Assembly: GCF_038811545.1 (NCBI RefSeq)
Contig: NZ_CP133319.1
Span: 4,749,109-4,813,108 of the forward strand
Source of the DNA: Rhodoligotrophos sp. CJ14
GTDB lineage: Bacteria > Pseudomonadota > Alphaproteobacteria > Rhizobiales > Im1
DNA: 64,000 nucleotides
Reading direction: 5' to 3'
Made by a program: the position numbers and the translations under genes. Positions 17,917-28,772 of the stretch are shown here, in pieces. Each line of letters opens with the position of its first letter. Position 1 is the stretch's first letter. The notes below the pieces were generated by a model, which was not told the origin of the DNA, searched no databases, and saw only the letters and a program-made list of their open reading frames with translations.

Positions 17917-19719
17917 TCAGAACCGGCTGTAATCATCGTCACGAAACACCCAATTGACCGCACCGCCCGGTGTCGCTGCCTTCTGTGGACTGGAAGGAGA
18001 AAGCCTCTGGGGCGTTTGCCCCAGCTCATGGCGTGGCGGCTGGGAGGCATCGGCAGTGGCCGGCTCGTCCGGAAGGAAGCTCGGCTCGCTGCGGCCGATG
18101 GCGACCCTGCCGCTGCGCGTCACCGGGGGCTCGCCTGGTGCCGACAAGCCCGATCGAAGATCGGTTGGCCGTCGTGGCGGCTCAGGCCGGATCGGCTCCA
18201 TGCGCGGCGGCGCCGGTCGCAGAGCCGGCTCGGCGCGAACCGTGGTTGCTGTGCGGACGGGGCTGCGTTTCGGCAAATTGGTCGGCGAACCTGGAACAGC
18301 CATGCGCCGGCTCGATCCCTCGATCGGCGCGAGGGCAGGGCGTGGCACGTCCCCGCGTGCTGGCGCCGTAACGCTCTCCTCGTCATCAAACGGCGGGGAC
18401 AGGGTCGGACCAAGCAGCTTGGGCTCTGCCGGCTCGGCTGCTCTCTCGATAGCATCACCGCGCGTCAGCTCCGGATCGGCCGGAAGATCATCGCTGTCTT
18501 CTTCAACCGCTCCGAGGCTCTCCAAAGCCGGTTCATTCAAGCTTTCCAGTGTCGGCTGGCGTGGCATGCTGCTCGAGCTTGGCGCAAGCGGCTCTCGGCC
18601 GGTTGCAGGACCAAGGGTGATATGGCCGTCATTTGCTGGTGCTATCGGGTTGGCGCCAAGATCAGGGCCCACCGGCTGGAGCGACGTGACCGGACGCCGG
18701 GCTGGCTCTGCCCCGGCGCCTGGCGTGCTTGTCCCGTGCTGATCCTGACTCTGGCCTGCGAATCTCTGCGCGAATGAGGCCGCGGCCTGCGCGAGAATGG
18801 GCTTGCGCTGTGGCTGCGACGGCTCGCTCACGGCTTGCGGGCCTGGTTGAGCTCCAGGCTTGAGCTCCGGCGGAACGGCGGGTCCCCGCAATGTCCCATC
18901 GATGACGCCGTCATCTTCCAGCGAGAATGCGAAGGCCGGCTTTGAGCCGGGGACGGGGTTTGCTTGAGCGGGCGCTTCACCCGCGATGCCATTTGACTGA
19001 GCCGCGATCGTGTTTGGCTGGACTGCCGTCTGCAGCGCGGGTTGTGGCTCGGCCGGTGCCATCTGTGCGGGCGCTTCGGGCTGAGAGGCCACCTGTGGTT
19101 CCTGCCATTTCGGCTGTGGTGCCGCCGCAGGAGAGGGGCTGGCTGGCTTTTTCGATGGAACGGCAGCCTCCGCGGGCTGCGGCGCTACGGCTCGCGGCCG
19201 TGGCGAGGCGTCGCGTGCGAGTGCCGGGCCAGACGATACAGCCGGTGCGTTGCTAGGACCTGCAGCACCGGGCGCTTTATCGAGACGACGCGGCGGATTG
19301 GCGGCGATGGCACCTGCGAGAGCATCCGCGGCAACGCCGGCCGCGGCAGGTGCATGCCCGGCAGGTGCGCCGAGCGAAGGTTCTGCCGTATAGCCTTGCC
19401 CGAGACGCGGTGCCGGCGCTGCGACGCGGGCGGCCTCGGCCGGCATTCCCAGATTGGCTTCCACCCTGGGCTTGCCGATTCCAGCTTCCACCACGAGATC
19501 GCGCCCACCACCGAGCAGCAGGAGATGCTCGACATTATCCCGCCGGATGAGAACCAGCCGTCGTGCCTTGTCGACCTCTTGATATTCCAGTATCGCCAAG
19601 CGCGAGCCTTCGCGCCCGCGGATACGGCCGCCAATAGCGCGAAGGGCCAGAGCGATCGCGGCAATGATTGCGAGCCCCGCGATCACTGCAAGGCCGATCA
19701 GCAAAAGATTGACGTCCAT
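17917..19719 (-). CDS. FliO/MopB-domain membrane protein with long Pro/Ala-rich tail
   Basis: A 600-residue protein with one N-terminal membrane helix (LLLIGLAVIAGLAIIAAIAL) followed by a short cytoplasmic domain (SRLAILEYQEVDKARRLVLI, then RRDNVEHLLLLGGGRDLVVE) that matches the FliO-type domain of flagellar export. The remaining 500 or so residues are low-complexity, rich in Pro, Ala, Gln, Glu and Arg, and probably disordered. True FliO is about 100-150 residues and sits in a flagellar operon; no flagellar gene is present here. Of two adjacent ATGs the second (19719) is better spaced from AGGA. It diverges from cckA. A role as a general membrane scaffold rather than a flagellar part is plausible but unproven. 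Confidence 0.7.
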   Translation of the reverse strand: MDVNLLLIGLAVIAGLAIIAAIALALRAIGGRIRGREGSRLAILEYQEVDKARRLVLIRRDNVEHLLLLGGGRDLVVEAGIGKPRVEANLGMPAEAARVAAPAPRLGQGYTAEPSLGAPAGHAPAAAGVAADALAGAIAANPPRRLDKAPGAAGPSNAPAVSSGPALARDASPRPRAVAPQPAEAAVPSKKPASPSPAAAPQPKWQEPQVASQPEAPAQMAPAEPQPALQTAVQPNTIAAQSNGIAGEAPAQANPVPGSKPAFAFSLEDDGVIDGTLRGPAVPPELKPGAQPGPQAVSEPSQPQRKPILAQAAASFAQRFAGQSQDQHGTSTPGAGAEPARRPVTSLQPVGPDLGANPIAPANDGHITLGPATGREPLAPSSSSMPRQPTLESLNEPALESLGAVEEDSDDLPADPELTRGDAIERAAEPAEPKLLGPTLSPPFDDEESVTAPARGDVPRPALAPIEGSSRRMAVPGSPTNLPKRSPVRTATTVRAEPALRPAPPRMEPIRPEPPRRPTDLRSGLSAPGEPPVTRSGRVAIGRSEPSFLPDEPATADASQPPRHELGQTPQRLSPSSPQKAATPGGAVNWVFRDDDYSRF

Positions 19720-19949
19720 CATCTATCCTGCCTTCTTCGGTAAGCCGCTTGAAACACTCACCACTAATATCAGAAAAGGACCACGAGCGAAAAACCGACA
19801 TGGCCCAAGGTCGCAAACCCGCATTTCGCGCGCTCTGGACGAGAAAACCCGCGCGGGTCTGCGCGTTCCGTTTGAGATGTCGAACATCCCAACTGTAAAG
19901 TCTAGCCGCTATACTGCGGCTGATTCGCGCTGGCGAGACTTAAATATAG

Positions 19950-22508
<2,559 letters not shown>

Positions 22509-22558
22509 TCGTCTCGATCTCCATTGATCCAAGATGACCCTTTAGACCGATAGATGAT

Positions 22559-25060
22559 CTAGAAGGACGTGTGTGCGATCTCGCGGTTGATCGCCTGGCG
22601 CCGCGCTGCGACCGCATCGATCTCGGCCTTGATATCCGGAAATCTCTGCATGAGGTTGGCGAGATCATCCGCCTTGAGAATGAGCAACTGGCAATAACTC
22701 AGCGCGGTCACCGTCGCCTGCCGGCGCGAATGGGAGAGAAGCGCGAACTCTCCGAAGAACTCGCCGCGCCCGAGATTGAAGGTCTTGCTTCCCACCGCAA
22801 CGCGCACTGCACCCGATGAAATGAAATACATCGTGGATCCGCGCTCACCCTCCCTGATGAGCACTTCGCCTGGCATGGCAAAATGCGGGATGAGCAGATC
22901 GGCAATCAGGTTTTTCTGCTCGTCCGTAAGGCCCGCAAACAGCGGCACATGCCCGACCAGCTCCCGAGTGTTGAGCCCGAGATCGAGAGAGGGCAGGCTT
23001 TCCGAACGGCGCTGCTCCTCTGAAAGGCCCTGTCTGAGCTTGCTGTAAAGCTCAGGCCCGATCAGTCCCTCATCAAGCAGCCTCTCATATTCGAGCGCCT
23101 GGGTGCGGACGACCGACTGGCTGAGAATGCGTCTCTCGAGAGAAACCGCATAGGTCGGATATTGAAGCTTCAGCGCATCGAGCGCGCTGGTGGTTGCATC
23201 CTTCCTGCTATCGAGGATCTCCGCCAGCAGCTTGGCAACCCGTGGCCCCAGCACAGGTCTGATCCGGCTTTCCGTAAACACCGAAAGCTCGTCGAGAACG
23301 ATCCGGATGACCATCAGCCGCTCGAAGCGCTGGCTGAGGAGGCTTGCGAGCAGTCGATCAATACCGCACAGGCGGTGAACGAGCTGGGCGAGACGGATCC
23401 GCCAGGAAAAGCCCAGCAGATCTCGCGCCGCCCTGTTATAGCCATAGCGCCCGCCGGCGCGTGCCTGATCCATCAGCCGTGCGGCGTGGCGCAAGAGCAC
23501 GGCGGCCGCCTCGGGTGACACCGCGCGGCTGCGGAACTTGTCTTGAACGAGCTGGCTCTCCCGCCGCGCCAGGGCGATGAGCCCCAGAATGATGCGGTGG
23601 CGATCGGCAATCTCATCATTATCGGCAAGCTCCGCCCAGACCTTTTCAGCCTCGATCTTGTCGCGCGCAAACAGCCCGTCGGCCGCTGTCGGGTCGATCC
23701 CATAGCTGAGCGCGAGCGCCGCCGTCCGCTCAGTAAGATCCGCCTGAGCATTGGCGAGCACCTGGGCTTGCAGGGCGGCATCGAATGGCGAAAGCCGGTC
23801 GAGCTTGAGCAGACGCACCAGCGGGCGCAATGTGGTGCCATAGAACAGCAGAGTGAACAGAACGAAGCCGGTGGCCAGCACCGCGACGAAGCGCTGGATT
23901 TCCGGCGGGATGACGTTGTTCTCCGTCACCGCCAAGGCGAGCGCCAGCGTGATCGCGCCGCGTAAGCCACCCCACAGAATGACCAGCTTGAACGAGGTGC
24001 TGATCTTCTCGCTGAGCTTGGCGAAGCTCAACAGCGGCAAGACGCCGAACAGCACTGCCGCCCGCGAGAGGAGAGCACCGATGATCACGAGGCCGAGAAG
24101 GCCGATATCGCTCCATTCCACCTGAATGAGGAGACGCGGAATCAGCAGGGCGGCAAGCACGAACACCATCGAGCTCGCCCAGAACTCGATCTGCTCCCAC
24201 ACTTCGCGCAAATAGCTCCAATCATCCGGTCGGACCCGGCGCGGCCCCTGCAGGGCAAAGACGAGCCCCGCGACCACCACCGCCACGACGCCCGAAACCT
24301 TCAACTGCTCTTCGCCAAGGGTAAAGACCAGATAGGGAAGGGCGACGGAAAGACTGACCTGTGCAAGCCGGAAATCCCGCACCAACGGCAAGAGGCGGCT
24401 CATCAGCCAGCCGGCGCAGCCCCCGAACACGATCCCCCCGAGAAAAGCCTGGAGGAAGATGAAGAAGCCCTGAGTGAGGCTTGCATGCGCATTGGTGAGC
24501 ATGAAGCCGAGAAGCAGGGTGAACAGGGTGATCGCGGCGGCGTCATTGAGCAGGCTTTCGCCCTCGACCAGCCGAACGAGCCGTGATGGAGCGCTCACGT
24601 CGCGGAAAATGCCAACCACTGCTACAGGATCCGTGGTCGCGACAATCGAGCCCAGCATGAGGCAGGCGACCAGCGGCAGACCAGCAAATGGCCAGAGCAG
24701 AAGGCCGATGGTGAAGGTCGCGGCGATCACCGCCAGCACGGCGAGGCTGAAGATAGGGGCCGCATCTTCCGCAAGCTGGCGCAGATCCATGGTCAGCGCC
24801 GTCTGGAAAAGGAGGACGGGCAGGAAGATCGACAAGAACACGTGACTGTCGATCGGGAGATCGGCAAGGTGGCTCGCAATCTCGCCCAGCCCGCCGCCGA
24901 ACCGCTCATCCACCAGGATCTGGGAGGCAACGCCAGTGAGGATCCCGACAATGGCAAGCAGTACCGATGCCGAGAGCTTGGCCCGCGCCGCCAGGGGCTG
25001 CGCTAGGCTCACCACCACGAGAAGCGCGGCAAAATTGGCAATCAAGAAATACAGATGCAT
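22559..25060 (-). CDS. CPA1-type Na+/H+ antiporter with C-terminal cyclic-nucleotide-binding domain
   Basis: A cation:proton antiporter of the NhaP/NHE (CPA1) family. The 833-residue product has about twelve membrane helices in its first 420 residues, including the transport-site region DPVAVVGIFRDVSAPSRLVR and the conserved GLRGAITLALALAV. A long cytoplasmic helical region follows. Residues about 715-820 form a cNMP-binding domain (HVPLFAGLTDEQKNLIADLL, LIREGERGSTMYFISSGAVR, GRGEFFGEFALLSHSRRQAT), keeping the GEFALL/RQAT phosphate-binding cassette. This suggests gating by cAMP or cGMP. It is convergent with cckA. Its 5' flank is a 519-bp geneless region. No strong ribosome site precedes the ATG, so the start is moderately sure. 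Confidence 0.9.
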   Translation of the reverse strand: MHLYFLIANFAALLVVVSLAQPLAARAKLSASVLLAIVGILTGVASQILVDERFGGGLGEIASHLADLPIDSHVFLSIFLPVLLFQTALTMDLRQLAEDAAPIFSLAVLAVIAATFTIGLLLWPFAGLPLVACLMLGSIVATTDPVAVVGIFRDVSAPSRLVRLVEGESLLNDAAAITLFTLLLGFMLTNAHASLTQGFFIFLQAFLGGIVFGGCAGWLMSRLLPLVRDFRLAQVSLSVALPYLVFTLGEEQLKVSGVVAVVVAGLVFALQGPRRVRPDDWSYLREVWEQIEFWASSMVFVLAALLIPRLLIQVEWSDIGLLGLVIIGALLSRAAVLFGVLPLLSFAKLSEKISTSFKLVILWGGLRGAITLALALAVTENNVIPPEIQRFVAVLATGFVLFTLLFYGTTLRPLVRLLKLDRLSPFDAALQAQVLANAQADLTERTAALALSYGIDPTAADGLFARDKIEAEKVWAELADNDEIADRHRIILGLIALARRESQLVQDKFRSRAVSPEAAAVLLRHAARLMDQARAGGRYGYNRAARDLLGFSWRIRLAQLVHRLCGIDRLLASLLSQRFERLMVIRIVLDELSVFTESRIRPVLGPRVAKLLAEILDSRKDATTSALDALKLQYPTYAVSLERRILSQSVVRTQALEYERLLDEGLIGPELYSKLRQGLSEEQRRSESLPSLDLGLNTRELVGHVPLFAGLTDEQKNLIADLLIPHFAMPGEVLIREGERGSTMYFISSGAVRVAVGSKTFNLGRGEFFGEFALLSHSRRQATVTALSYCQLLILKADDLANLMQRFPDIKAEIDAVAARRQAINREIAHTSF

Positions 25061-25579
25061 TACACCGGTCCGCTTACGCCACGCAGGATAACGTGGATGG
25101 CTAGCGGCAATGCATCCTAATGGCTACTGCGCTGTCCTGTCACTGATGATGCCTATGCGTCCTTAATCATGGGGCGGATCGAGGGCGCACCGGCCGATCA
25201 GTGCCGAGGAGGTGGCGAGACGATGATCTCGCTCACGCCGTCATGCTTCCAGGCACGCTGAGTCCGGCCTCGGCGCCTGCTCCGCAACCTCAACTCGGGA
25301 CCCCATGCAGCCTCCGCCATGCCCGCTTGGGTCCGCTGCTACACTCGGCCATCAAAAAGTCCCCTGACGAGCCGGCATTTGGGCCGGCGGGGGCCGAACC
25401 GGGCGATGGCCTGGGCAAATCGAACGGTGCCTAACCCAGCGCGTTCGGGAAGCGAACCGATGCTTGCCATGTGAATTCCTCTGCTAGGCGTGGGGAGGAT
25501 GCCATGGCATTTCTGTCCGCACGCATAAAGTACATTTTTTTGGCATTCCATTTAAACGCGTGTATGTCATAACGAGGGC
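25061..25579. other. 519-bp intergenic region between antiporter and HxlR genes
   Basis: No convincing gene. A minus-strand frame at 25339-25470 has a good AGGA site but encodes only 43 residues (MASIGSLPERAGLGTVRFAQ at its start). It overlaps a GCCGGC-ATTTGG-GCCGGC hairpin near 25375-25395 that is followed by a T-run on the minus strand and could instead be a terminator. The right end (25530-25570) is A/T-rich and probably contains the promoter and operator of the HxlR gene. Confidence 0.4.
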
Positions 25580-26305
25580 ATGAAGACCTATGGACAGTTT
25601 TGCCCGGTGGCCAAGACAGCCGAGATTTTCGCTGAGCGTTGGACGCCTCTGATAATCCGAGAGCTGTGTTTCGGGCCTCGCCGCTTCAATGAGCTGCGCG
25701 CGGGCCTTCCGCAGATCTCGCGCACTCTTCTCTCGCAGCGCCTCAGGGAGCTCGAAGCTGCAGCTGTAATAAGAAGTACGCCGAAGGCGTCCGGGCTTGG
25801 ACGCATTTATGAACTGACCAGCGCTGGTGAGGCATTCAGGCCTATCATCGAGCTGATGGGGGCTTGGAGCCAGCGCTGGGGCCAGGCTCGGATCGGTCCA
25901 GATGATCTTGATCCAGGGCTGTTGATGTGGAGTATGCGCCGGCAGATACGGCCCGAGATGATGCCGGCCCATCAATTCGTCATGCAGTTCGAATTCGTGG
26001 GCGTACCGAAGCGGGCAGGGTGCTCGCGGTATTGGTGGCTGGTGCTCAACCGCCCCGAGGTCGACGTTTGCCAGAAGAACCCGGGCTATGATGTCAACGT
26101 GGTGATCTACGCAGATCTCCGGTTGTTTACCCAGCTCTGGATCGGTGAACTCGGCCTGGACATGCTCCGAGCAGACAACAGCCTCATCATGCATGGCAGC
26201 GAGGAGGCGCAACGCATCGCCACGAAGGTTTTGGATCTGAAAGCGCAGCCTTCTGCCAAGAGCTTCCAGTATCAGGACGTGCAGATACAGGCCGAGGCGA
26301 GTTGA
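25580..26305 (+). CDS. HxlR-family transcriptional regulator
   Basis: A 241-residue winged-helix regulator. The HxlR domain occupies residues 1-95: CPVAKTAEIFAERWTPLIIR, RFNELRAGLPQISRTLLSQR, then LRELEAAAVIRS and the wing GRIYELTSAGEAFRPIIEL. A second domain of about 140 residues follows, with a fold pattern reminiscent of SCP2-like C-terminal domains found on some HxlR proteins; it may bind a lipid or hydrophobic ligand. Members often respond to reactive electrophiles or oxidants through the N-terminal Cys, present here at residue 8. The short-chain dehydrogenase gene downstream is convergent, so a direct operon relation is not implied. Confidence 0.9.
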   Translation: MKTYGQFCPVAKTAEIFAERWTPLIIRELCFGPRRFNELRAGLPQISRTLLSQRLRELEAAAVIRSTPKASGLGRIYELTSAGEAFRPIIELMGAWSQRWGQARIGPDDLDPGLLMWSMRRQIRPEMMPAHQFVMQFEFVGVPKRAGCSRYWWLVLNRPEVDVCQKNPGYDVNVVIYADLRLFTQLWIGELGLDMLRADNSLIMHGSEEAQRIATKVLDLKAQPSAKSFQYQDVQIQAEAS

Positions 26306-26407
26306 AGCCGATTTGGGAACAGGCTGGGTGCGCCCTATTTGCAGCAAGACTCAACGCAGCATGACCAGATCCAGGCAGCAACTTGCCTCCGGACCGCCTG
26401 TCGCTTC

Positions 26408-27184
26408 TTAGAACGTGGCGTTCACGACACCGCCATCGATGAGGAAGTTCTGGCCCACGATATAGCCCGCATGCACGCTGCACAGGAACGCGCAGAGCTG
26501 TCCGAACTCGTCCGCTGTGCCGAAGCGCCCCGCCGGAATGGCCTTGGTACGCGCGGCACGGACCTCCTCCTCTGAGCGCCCCTCTGCCTCGTAACGCTTG
26601 AACGTGACCTTGAGGCGATCCGTATCGAAGGCACCCGGGAGAATAGAATTGATGGTGACGTTACGGTGTGCGACCGTTCGTGCAACGCCCGCAAGAAAGC
26701 CCGTGAGGCCGGCGCGCGCGCCGCTCGAGAGGTCGAGCCCCGCAATCGGTGCCTTCACTGACGAGGAGGTGATATTGACGATCCGGCCGAAGCCGCGCGC
26801 CATCATGGGATCGATCACCTTCTGGATGAGCTCGATCGGCGTCACCATGTTCTGAACGACGCCCGCGAGCATGGCGTCACGGTCGACGGCGCGGAAGTCT
26901 CTGAGCGGCGGGCCGCCATTATTGTTCACCAGGATGTCGGGATCGGGGCATGCCGCAAGTAGGGCATCCTGTCCCTCCGCCGTGCTGACATCTGCTGCGA
27001 CCGCCGTCACGGAGACACCCGTCCTTTCGCGGATGTCTCGCGCCGTGTCCTCGAGCTTGGCGCGATCGCGGCCGTTGATCACGAGATCCACGCCCGCTTC
27101 CGCCAGCGCCATTGCGCAGCCGCGGCCAAGCCCGCGGCTCGAGGCACATACGATGGCCCGTCGTCCCCTGATGCCGAGATCCAT
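26408..27184 (-). CDS. SDR-family oxidoreductase-like protein lacking the usual Tyr/Lys
   Basis: A 258-residue Rossmann-fold protein of the short-chain dehydrogenase/reductase family. It has the nucleotide-binding motif ASSRGLGRG, NNNGGPP where NNAG is expected, and the C-terminal GQNFLIDGGVVNATF. The catalytic YxxxK is not seen: after INITSSSVK-like NITSSSVKAPIAG the aligned segment reads LDLSSGARAGLTG, with Leu in the Tyr position and Ala in the Lys position. The ATG at 27184 follows GGGAG by 8 bases; an upstream ATG at 27220 lacks a site. It lies 48 bp downstream of the DUF815 gene on the same strand. It may be a divergent enzyme or a non-catalytic member. Confidence 0.88.
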   Translation of the reverse strand: MDLGIRGRRAIVCASSRGLGRGCAMALAEAGVDLVINGRDRAKLEDTARDIRERTGVSVTAVAADVSTAEGQDALLAACPDPDILVNNNGGPPLRDFRAVDRDAMLAGVVQNMVTPIELIQKVIDPMMARGFGRIVNITSSSVKAPIAGLDLSSGARAGLTGFLAGVARTVAHRNVTINSILPGAFDTDRLKVTFKRYEAEGRSEEEVRAARTKAIPAGRFGTADEFGQLCAFLCSVHAGYIVGQNFLIDGGVVNATF

Positions 27185-27232
27185 GATTGTCACTCCCTTG
27201 CGCTGAGATCTTCGCCCCAAATCGCTTGGCCG

Positions 27233-28108
27233 TCAGGCAACCGTGAGGGGAACCCCGAGCCGGCCCGCGAGATCCTGAATGAACTGCCAGGCGACGCGCC
27301 CCGAGCGCGACCCGCGGGTCGCCGACCATTCGATCGCCTCGGCCTTGAGTTGCTCAGGGCTGATCCTGAGATTGAGGTGATTGGCGTAACCCGTGACCAT
27401 CTCGAGAAATTCCGACTGCGAGCAGTTATGGAATCCGAGCCACAATCCAAAGCGGTCGGACAACGAGACCTTCTCCTGGACGGCCTCCGAGGGATTGATC
27501 GCCGTTGAGCGCTCATTCTCCATCATATCCCGCGGCAGGAGATGGCGGCGATTGGAGGTCGCATAGAACAGCATATTGTCGGGCCGTCCCTCGATGCCCC
27601 CGTCCAGTGCCGCCTTGAGCGATTTGTACGTGGTATCATCCCCATCGAAGGAAAGGTCGTCGCAGAATACGATGAACCGGTAGTCCACATGCCGCCGGAT
27701 GAGTCCCATGAGCGCCGGCAGGCTTTCAATGTCCTCCCGGTGGATCTCGATGAGTTTGAGCCTGCCGCCGACCTCTTCATTGACCGCCGCATGCACCGCT
27801 TTCACCAGCGAGCTCTTGCCCATGCCCCGTGCGCCCCAGAGCAGGGCGTTGTTGGCCGGCAATCCCCGACCGAAGCGGGTGGTATTCTCAAGCAGGGTAT
27901 CGCGCATGCGGTCGATCCCCTTGAGAAGCTGCATCTCTACCCGGTTGACCCGCGCCACCGGCTCGAGGCCACGGTCCGGGTGCCAGATGAACGCCTGGGC
28001 AGAATCGAGATTCGGCTCGACCGCGGCGCGCGGCGACAGGCGCTCGAGTGCTGCGGCGATCCGCTCCAGCGCATTGAGCAATTGGCCATCGGTGAGATGC
28101 GTTGTCAT
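27233..28108 (-). CDS. DUF815 AAA+ ATPase
   Basis: A 291-residue ATP-binding protein of the DUF815 family, related to AAA+ ATPases. Walker A is GARGMGKSS, Walker B FIVFCDDLSFD, and sensor motifs lie in FYATSNRRHLLPRDM. The region SLSDRFGLWLGFHNCSQSEF and the C-terminal lid with SRSGRVAWQFIQDL are typical. No function is established for the family. Its location next to yajC, divergently, is common in this order. The 260-bp gap to yajC must hold both promoters. Confidence 0.9.
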   Translation of the reverse strand: MTTHLTDGQLLNALERIAAALERLSPRAAVEPNLDSAQAFIWHPDRGLEPVARVNRVEMQLLKGIDRMRDTLLENTTRFGRGLPANNALLWGARGMGKSSLVKAVHAAVNEEVGGRLKLIEIHREDIESLPALMGLIRRHVDYRFIVFCDDLSFDGDDTTYKSLKAALDGGIEGRPDNMLFYATSNRRHLLPRDMMENERSTAINPSEAVQEKVSLSDRFGLWLGFHNCSQSEFLEMVTGYANHLNLRISPEQLKAEAIEWSATRGSRSGRVAWQFIQDLAGRLGVPLTVA

Positions 28109-28368
28109 GGGTCGTCCTCGAAATCACTTTGAGCGCCTGTTTAGCCCATGAATTGCCGGGAGAAAATCGCCTAACCCCGCCGCATGGCAGCCATGTGCCG
28201 GGTGGAGATCCCTGTCCAATGGGTGTTGCCGGACCGCCGGTCACGTTGGCGCAATCAGCAATGCTTGTATTGCAAACCTGCCATTGCCGGTTATATTCCG
28301 GCCCAAATCAAAGGCAGGCCGGGAGCTTTGTGCTCGCGTGCCATTTCACGATGGGAGCGGGGACGAGG

Positions 28369-28710
28369 ATGTGGATTACACCGGCCTATGCGCAGAGCAC
28401 TGGAGCGGCGTCGAGCGACTTCCTGGTCTCTATGCTGCCGCTGATTGCGATTTTCGTGATCTTCTATTTCCTGTTGATCCGCCCGCAGCAGCGGCGGGCC
28501 AAGCAGCACCAGGAGATGATCGCGAATATTCGCCGTGGCGATACGATCGTCACCTCCGGTGGCCTTGTGGGCAAAGTATCGAAGGTGATTGACGAGCGCG
28601 AGCTGCAGGTGGAACTGGCTGACAATGTCAGGGTGCGGGTCGTAAAAAGCATGGTGGCCGAGGTTCGCACCAAGGGCGAGCCGGTGAAGGACGAAGCCGC
28701 CGCCAGCTGA
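28369..28710 (+). CDS. yajC: Sec translocase accessory subunit YajC
   Basis: YajC is the small membrane subunit that joins SecD and SecF in the accessory complex of the SecYEG translocon. The 113-residue product has a short N-terminus, one membrane helix at about residues 19-37 (FLVSMLPLIAIFVIFYFLLI), then the diagnostic RPQQRRAKQHQEM and GDTIVTSGGLVGKVSKV. The ATG at 28369 matches family starts; an ATG 18 bp upstream is possible. secD follows by 62 bp, forming a yajC-secD-secF operon. Confidence 0.95.
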   Translation: MWITPAYAQSTGAASSDFLVSMLPLIAIFVIFYFLLIRPQQRRAKQHQEMIANIRRGDTIVTSGGLVGKVSKVIDERELQVELADNVRVRVVKSMVAEVRTKGEPVKDEAAAS

Positions 28711-28772
28711 AGCGGCTGTGATGCGCGGAATGCTGCTTCGGCGGCTGTGCTTTATGGGTGAAAGACCGAAGA

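Noticed and set aside
25201..25434. 77-codon plus-strand frame upstream of the HxlR gene
   Set aside because: No ribosome site, Pro/Ala-rich composition typical of random GC-rich frames.
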